Positions 30,714 to 32,965 of a stretch of 32,965 bases of DNA are shown one piece after another. Within the stretch, counting starts at the first letter, position 1; each line of letters starts with the position of its first letter. The notes beneath the pieces were generated by a model. That model had not been told where the DNA came from. It ran no database searches and saw only the letters and a list, made by a program, of their open reading frames with translations. Where the stretch lies: assembly GCA_000996205.1 (NCBI GenBank), contig LBYO01000015.1:1-32965 (forward strand). Reading direction: 5' to 3'. Position numbers and translations under genes: made by a program. This DNA is from Parcubacteria group bacterium GW2011_GWA1_40_21 (GTDB lineage: Bacteria > Patescibacteriota > Minisyncoccia > Phycocordibacterales > GWA1-40-21).

Positions 30714-31154
30714 TTACTTCAACCCCTTGCAATTGGCGGCCGGTTGGTAGCCGGCTTTTGTCGCTTCCGTTTCCGAGGCGAACCAGATTTTGTTTTCTTC
30801 TTTGATTCTTGAGACTCCTCCGCACCATGGGAAATAATATTTTGTTCCCGATTTTGCCGCGACGAAGGATTTTTCGGATGGATTTTGAGTTGTTTTGATG
30901 GATACCGTATTTTTATTGGGTATGGCTTCGTTTGTTGAAGATAATGAAGATGAGCTTCTTTCAATTAAAATGGGCATCTTCTTCCCTTCCAGAGCGGACA
31001 GCCTGCCGAGTCCGAATCCGGCGAAAGCTACGAGGATAATGACAACCGCCGTGAAGAAATCGCCGCGAAAAGCGGTCTTCGTCCTATGATTGAACAAAAA
31101 AATCGAATTCCAGCACTCGCCCTTGATTTTTAGAAACAAATCTTTTATACTCAT
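30714..31154 (-). CDS. membrane protein with C-terminal Ada-like zinc-binding motif
   Basis: A 146-residue protein. A cytoplasmic start of 30 residues is followed by a membrane helix at 33-52 (FFTAVVIILVAFAGFGLGRL), a Ser/Thr/Asn-rich linker (65-95), and a C-terminal module with YYFPWC (C111), RIKEENKIWFASETEATKAGY and ANC (C142). This small module recalls the cysteine-containing domain related to Ada metal-binding that is attached to many exported proteins. Here only two cysteines are present. An exported cell-envelope role is likely but unknown. The extended -10 TGATATAAT ends 6 bases before the ATG, so its mRNA should be leaderless. Confidence 0.7.
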   Translation of the reverse strand: MSIKDLFLKIKGECWNSIFLFNHRTKTAFRGDFFTAVVIILVAFAGFGLGRLSALEGKKMPILIERSSSSLSSTNEAIPNKNTVSIKTTQNPSEKSFVAAKSGTKYYFPWCGGVSRIKEENKIWFASETEATKAGYQPAANCKGLK

Positions 31155-31160
31155 TGAGTT

Positions 31161-31169
31161 ATTATATCA
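31161..31169 (-). promoter_or_regulatory. extended -10 promoter, leaderless start
   Basis: TGATATAAT (minus strand) is identical to the mraY promoter element and sits 6 bases from the ATG at 31154. Confidence 0.65.
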
Positions 31170-31199
31170 AACAAATTTAATGTTATAGGTTCGCACTTT

Positions 31200-31229
31200 T
31201 CCTCCGAAGGAGGATCCGCCTCAGGCGGA
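31200..31229. repeat. two tandem small hairpins before rpmA
   Basis: TCCTCCGAAGGAGGA and TCCGCCTCAGGCGGA are back-to-back perfect hairpins with 3-base loops. They lie 36 bases ahead of the rpmA ATG and may be in its leader. The first contains both GGAGG and its complement. Confidence 0.6.
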
Positions 31230-31265
31230 ATAAACTTTATAACTTTATAAACTTTCAACTTATTT

Positions 31266-31538
31266 ATGGCAACAAAAAAAGCGGCGGGGACAACAAAAAA
31301 CGGCAGAGATTCCAATCCGAGATACCTCGGAATAAAGCTCTATGCGGGAGAAACGGCTAAAGTCGGCTCTGTTTTGGTGCGCCAGAAAGGGCGAAGTATT
31401 ATGGCTGGCCAAAATGTCGGAGTCGGCAAAGATCACACTCTTTTCGCTCTCAAAGACGGTAGAGTTGAATATGGGCACAAAAGAAAAGGTAATTTTGACT
31501 CATCTTGGACAGTAAGGAAGGTTGTCAGCGTTAGGTAA
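31266..31538 (+). CDS. rpmA: ribosomal protein bL27
   Basis: Component of the large subunit near the peptidyl-transferase centre. The 90 residues match bL27 throughout: [67 protein letters not shown]. The N-terminus is directly MATKK, so there is no cleavable extension as in Firmicutes. It is monocistronic here; the usual upstream partner rplU (bL21) is not in the window. No good ribosome-binding site is seen close to the ATG; the leader is AT-rich, with three near-repeats of AACTTTAT. Confidence 0.97.
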   Translation: MATKKAAGTTKNGRDSNPRYLGIKLYAGETAKVGSVLVRQKGRSIMAGQNVGVGKDHTLFALKDGRVEYGHKRKGNFDSSWTVRKVVSVR

Positions 31539-31553
31539 ATAAAATCAGTATTA

Positions 31554-31599
31554 GTAAAACAAAAACTCTCAATTTTGAAATTGAGCGTTTTTGTTTTAC
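31554..31599. terminator. bidirectional terminator between rpmA and rplI
   Basis: GTAAAACAAAAAC, CTCAATTTT pairs with AAATTGAG, GTTTTTGTTTTAC. The A/T arms supply a T-tract in both directions for the convergent genes. Confidence 0.85.
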
Positions 31600-32039
31600 A
31601 GAGCCTTAACAACAAGCTTGAATTTTACTGTCTTGTCCGCGACTTTGACGGTGATTTCGTGTTCGCCGACTTCTTTAATGGGTTTATCAAGAATTAGAAA
31701 CTCAGATAGCATATCAATTCTGGTCTGCTTTTTTATTTCTGGAATAATCTGTTCTTTATGAATTCCGGCGAACAGATGCCCTTTTTCATTGGCTTTTTCC
31801 GCCATCTCAATTTTAACCCCGCTTAATTCTTTAAGATTCATTATCAGAAGGTCTTCTTGGATCTTCCTATGTTCTAAATCTGTTCTCTTCTTTATATCCA
31901 CTTCCTTCATATTCTTACCCGTCGCGTGAACCGCCAGCCCTTGAGGTATTAGCAAATTCAAAGCGTGACCATCTTTGGCTTCTTTGATATCATATTTTTT
32001 CCCCAATCCCCTCACATCTCTCAAAAGTATTATTTTCAT
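31596..32039 (-). CDS. rplI: ribosomal protein bL9
   Basis: Large-subunit protein with two domains joined by a long helix. The 147 residues have normal length: the N-terminal MKIILLRDVRGLGKKYDIKE (binds 23S rRNA), the loop GHALNLLIPQGLAV, the charged helix (40-75) and the C-terminal domain HLFAGIHKEQI ... VKFKLVVKAL. Some CPR lineages (as I recall, Microgenomates and WWE3) lack bL9, so its presence favours a Parcubacteria-like placement. TGCTAATCT on the minus strand ends close to the ATG, again suggesting little or no leader. Confidence 0.96.
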   Translation of the reverse strand: MKIILLRDVRGLGKKYDIKEAKDGHALNLLIPQGLAVHATGKNMKEVDIKKRTDLEHRKIQEDLLIMNLKELSGVKIEMAEKANEKGHLFAGIHKEQIIPEIKKQTRIDMLSEFLILDKPIKEVGEHEITVKVADKTVKFKLVVKAL

Positions 32040-32118
32040 ACTTTCAGATTAGCATAATCCAAATTGAAATTCAATCAAAACGATTCTTAAAAGATTCTAA
32101 ATGTAAATATCAGTGCTC

Positions 32119-32174
32119 AATAAAAATGTGTATCTTAATTCTGCTATCGCCGAATTAAGATACACATTTTTATT
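32119..32174. repeat. ~50-bp hairpin repeat, copy B
   Basis: AATAAAAATGTGTATCTTAATT pairs nearly perfectly with AATTAAGATACACATTTTTATT. The loop CTGCTATCGCCG is the reverse complement of GGCGATAGCAG in copy A at 28417-28467. The two copies therefore face opposite ways, 3.7 kb apart. Confidence 0.85.
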
Positions 32175-32199
32175 AACAGTTTTAATGCCTAAAAAAATA

Positions 32200-32227
32200 T
32201 GGAGGAATGGTAATTACCATTCCTCCA
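32200..32227. terminator. 28-bp perfect palindrome / terminator
   Basis: TGGAGGAATGGTAA and TTACCATTCCTCCA form one uninterrupted palindrome, with A-tracts upstream and downstream (T-runs on the minus strand). It ends the hypothetical gene at 32270 and contains GGAGG. Confidence 0.6.
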
Positions 32228-32269
32228 AAAAATATAGGGTTTATTTGTTCGTATAATTCACCTGAATTT

Positions 32270-32863
32270 TCACGAATTATGTTTACTGATTTTTTCTTCT
32301 ATAAAGTTGGCGTGAGTTATGTGATCCGGGCGTGTCCCAATCATCTGCGAGATCTCCTTAAACTTCTCATTGGTGATATGGAAGTCGCTTGATTTATCTC
32401 CTTCCCTAGCGTGATTTGCGAAGTTAAACAAAACTTTCGTAAATAGTCTTAAACATACAAAGCATAAACCGCTTTCAGAGTATTTTGAGTCACTGTATAA
32501 ATTTATGAATGTCACCTCATAGATTTTTGCGTTTGTTTCAAGCCACATATCTGGCTCAAATTTATCTCTTAACTTCCATAGGACATTTGACATTTCAATC
32601 AATATCTCCGTCCAATTATGCCAATCTTCTCTCGTAAGATAACGGTCCACCAGATGGCTATTCAATCTGAAACGTCTAAAAAAGGCCTCGTAAAATTGAA
32701 TGGTTTCAGGGATGTTTTTGTCCTGCCCGCCAAGCACCGTTAGAACAGTCATGAAATCTTCCGGTTCAACTAAAATTCCTATAACACCCTTTACTCTTTT
32801 CGGCTTTTTATCAGCTAAGATTTTCAACAGATAATTTTTAAATGACAGTCTTTTTCTGGCCAC
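32270..32863 (-). CDS. hypothetical protein
   Basis: A 197-residue soluble protein I do not recognise. It starts with a basic stretch (MARKRLSFKNYLLKILADKKPKR), probably from a GTG codon at 32861-32863. It is then mostly helical, with many aromatic residues (DWHNWTEILIEMSNVLWKLRDKF) and two close cysteines (CFVC, about 132-135). There is no signal peptide, membrane helix or nucleotide-binding motif. It stands alone, with bL9 further downstream on the same strand and repeat elements between them. The 102 bases upstream to the window edge show no coding sequence or clear promoter. Confidence 0.6.
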   Translation of the reverse strand: MARKRLSFKNYLLKILADKKPKRVKGVIGILVEPEDFMTVLTVLGGQDKNIPETIQFYEAFFRRFRLNSHLVDRYLTREDWHNWTEILIEMSNVLWKLRDKFEPDMWLETNAKIYEVTFINLYSDSKYSESGLCFVCLRLFTKVLFNFANHAREGDKSSDFHITNEKFKEISQMIGTRPDHITHANFIEEKISKHNS

Positions 32864-32965
32864 TATCCCAGTATGAGAGAATCTACTGGGTTTTGCAGTT
32901 AAAGAATTAACACAGAAACTAGTAGAATGTAGAGGCGAGGTTTAGCATTTCATTCCCAAACCCTG

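Noticed and set aside
30719-30964. Second minus-strand frame inside the Ada-like membrane-protein gene
   Set aside because: It is a shifted-frame shadow of the gene at 30714-31154, very rich in Lys, Gln and Pro, with no start signal.
1-32965. CRISPR array or cas genes
   Set aside because: No regularly spaced direct repeats are present; the repeats found are palindromic and dispersed, and no Cas-like protein is encoded.
1-32965. Alternative genetic code with UGA as glycine
   Set aside because: Many complete genes end in TGA at the expected length (MurG, GltX and the MurE/F-like ligase among them), so the standard code applies.
1-32965. Autonomous transposase or integrase
   Set aside because: No DDE, HUH or tyrosine recombinase signature was found in any frame, so the palindromic repeats have no mobiliser in this window.

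Overview
The window reads as a chromosomal segment of a Candidatus Patescibacteria (CPR) bacterium, most likely Parcubacteria-like. This is an inference from gene content. Genes are small and tightly packed with ATGA overlaps, AT content is moderate, and UGA is used as a stop, which argues against the recoded Gracilibacteria/SR1 groups. AspRS is the short archaeal type and bL9 is present. Several proteins are diverged or stripped-down versions of universal enzymes. No biosynthesis of amino acids, nucleotides or lipids is visible.

Layout. 1-400: tRNA-Leu(CAA), a tRNA-like fragment and copy 1 of a palindromic repeat. 400-4770: a PriA-like protein whose helicase ATPase motifs are lost, a phosphoribosyltransferase, and an HTH-MurA fusion whose start lies just downstream of a perfect 16-bp palindrome. 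4970-9215: a cell-envelope group with an alpha/beta hydrolase overlapping a MurE/F-like ligase, a GNAT remnant, a VanX-like dipeptidase and MreB. 9333-13059: small membrane proteins, a methyltransferase, a pseudo-receiver, AspRS and a zinc-ribbon protein. 13181-17836: a defence/accessory block with a RhuM-Fic protein and a CfrBI-like type II restriction-modification pair. The pair sits between scpA and scpB, and scpB itself is broken by a frameshifting deletion. 17799-27400: a dcw-like run of DacA, MurE, MraY, FtsW, MurG, GltX and an M23 peptidase, interrupted only by the divergent DoxX gene. 27556-30668, minus strand: a methyltransferase, a lysozyme-like protein, a DEDDh exonuclease, and the decayed remains of a type I restriction locus (rhuM and hsdS tail) next to a truncated radC. 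30714-32863: a membrane protein, bL27, bL9 and a hypothetical protein.

How it works together. Most of the window builds or remodels peptidoglycan: MurA makes the precursor, MurE adds the third residue (its DNPR motif points to meso-diaminopimelate), MraY and MurG make lipid I and II, FtsW polymerises, DacA trims, M23 and lysozyme-like enzymes cut, and MreB guides. VanX-like and MurE/F-like accessory enzymes may recycle or modify precursors.

Two themes are not explained by the gene list. The first is several families of palindromic intergenic elements: a ~100-bp repeat in two copies, a ~50-bp hairpin in two inverted copies, and a composite element sharing the outer sequence ATTACGAAA. The second is a recurring extended -10 promoter (TGNTATAAT-like) placed so close to start codons that the mRNAs should be leaderless or nearly so.
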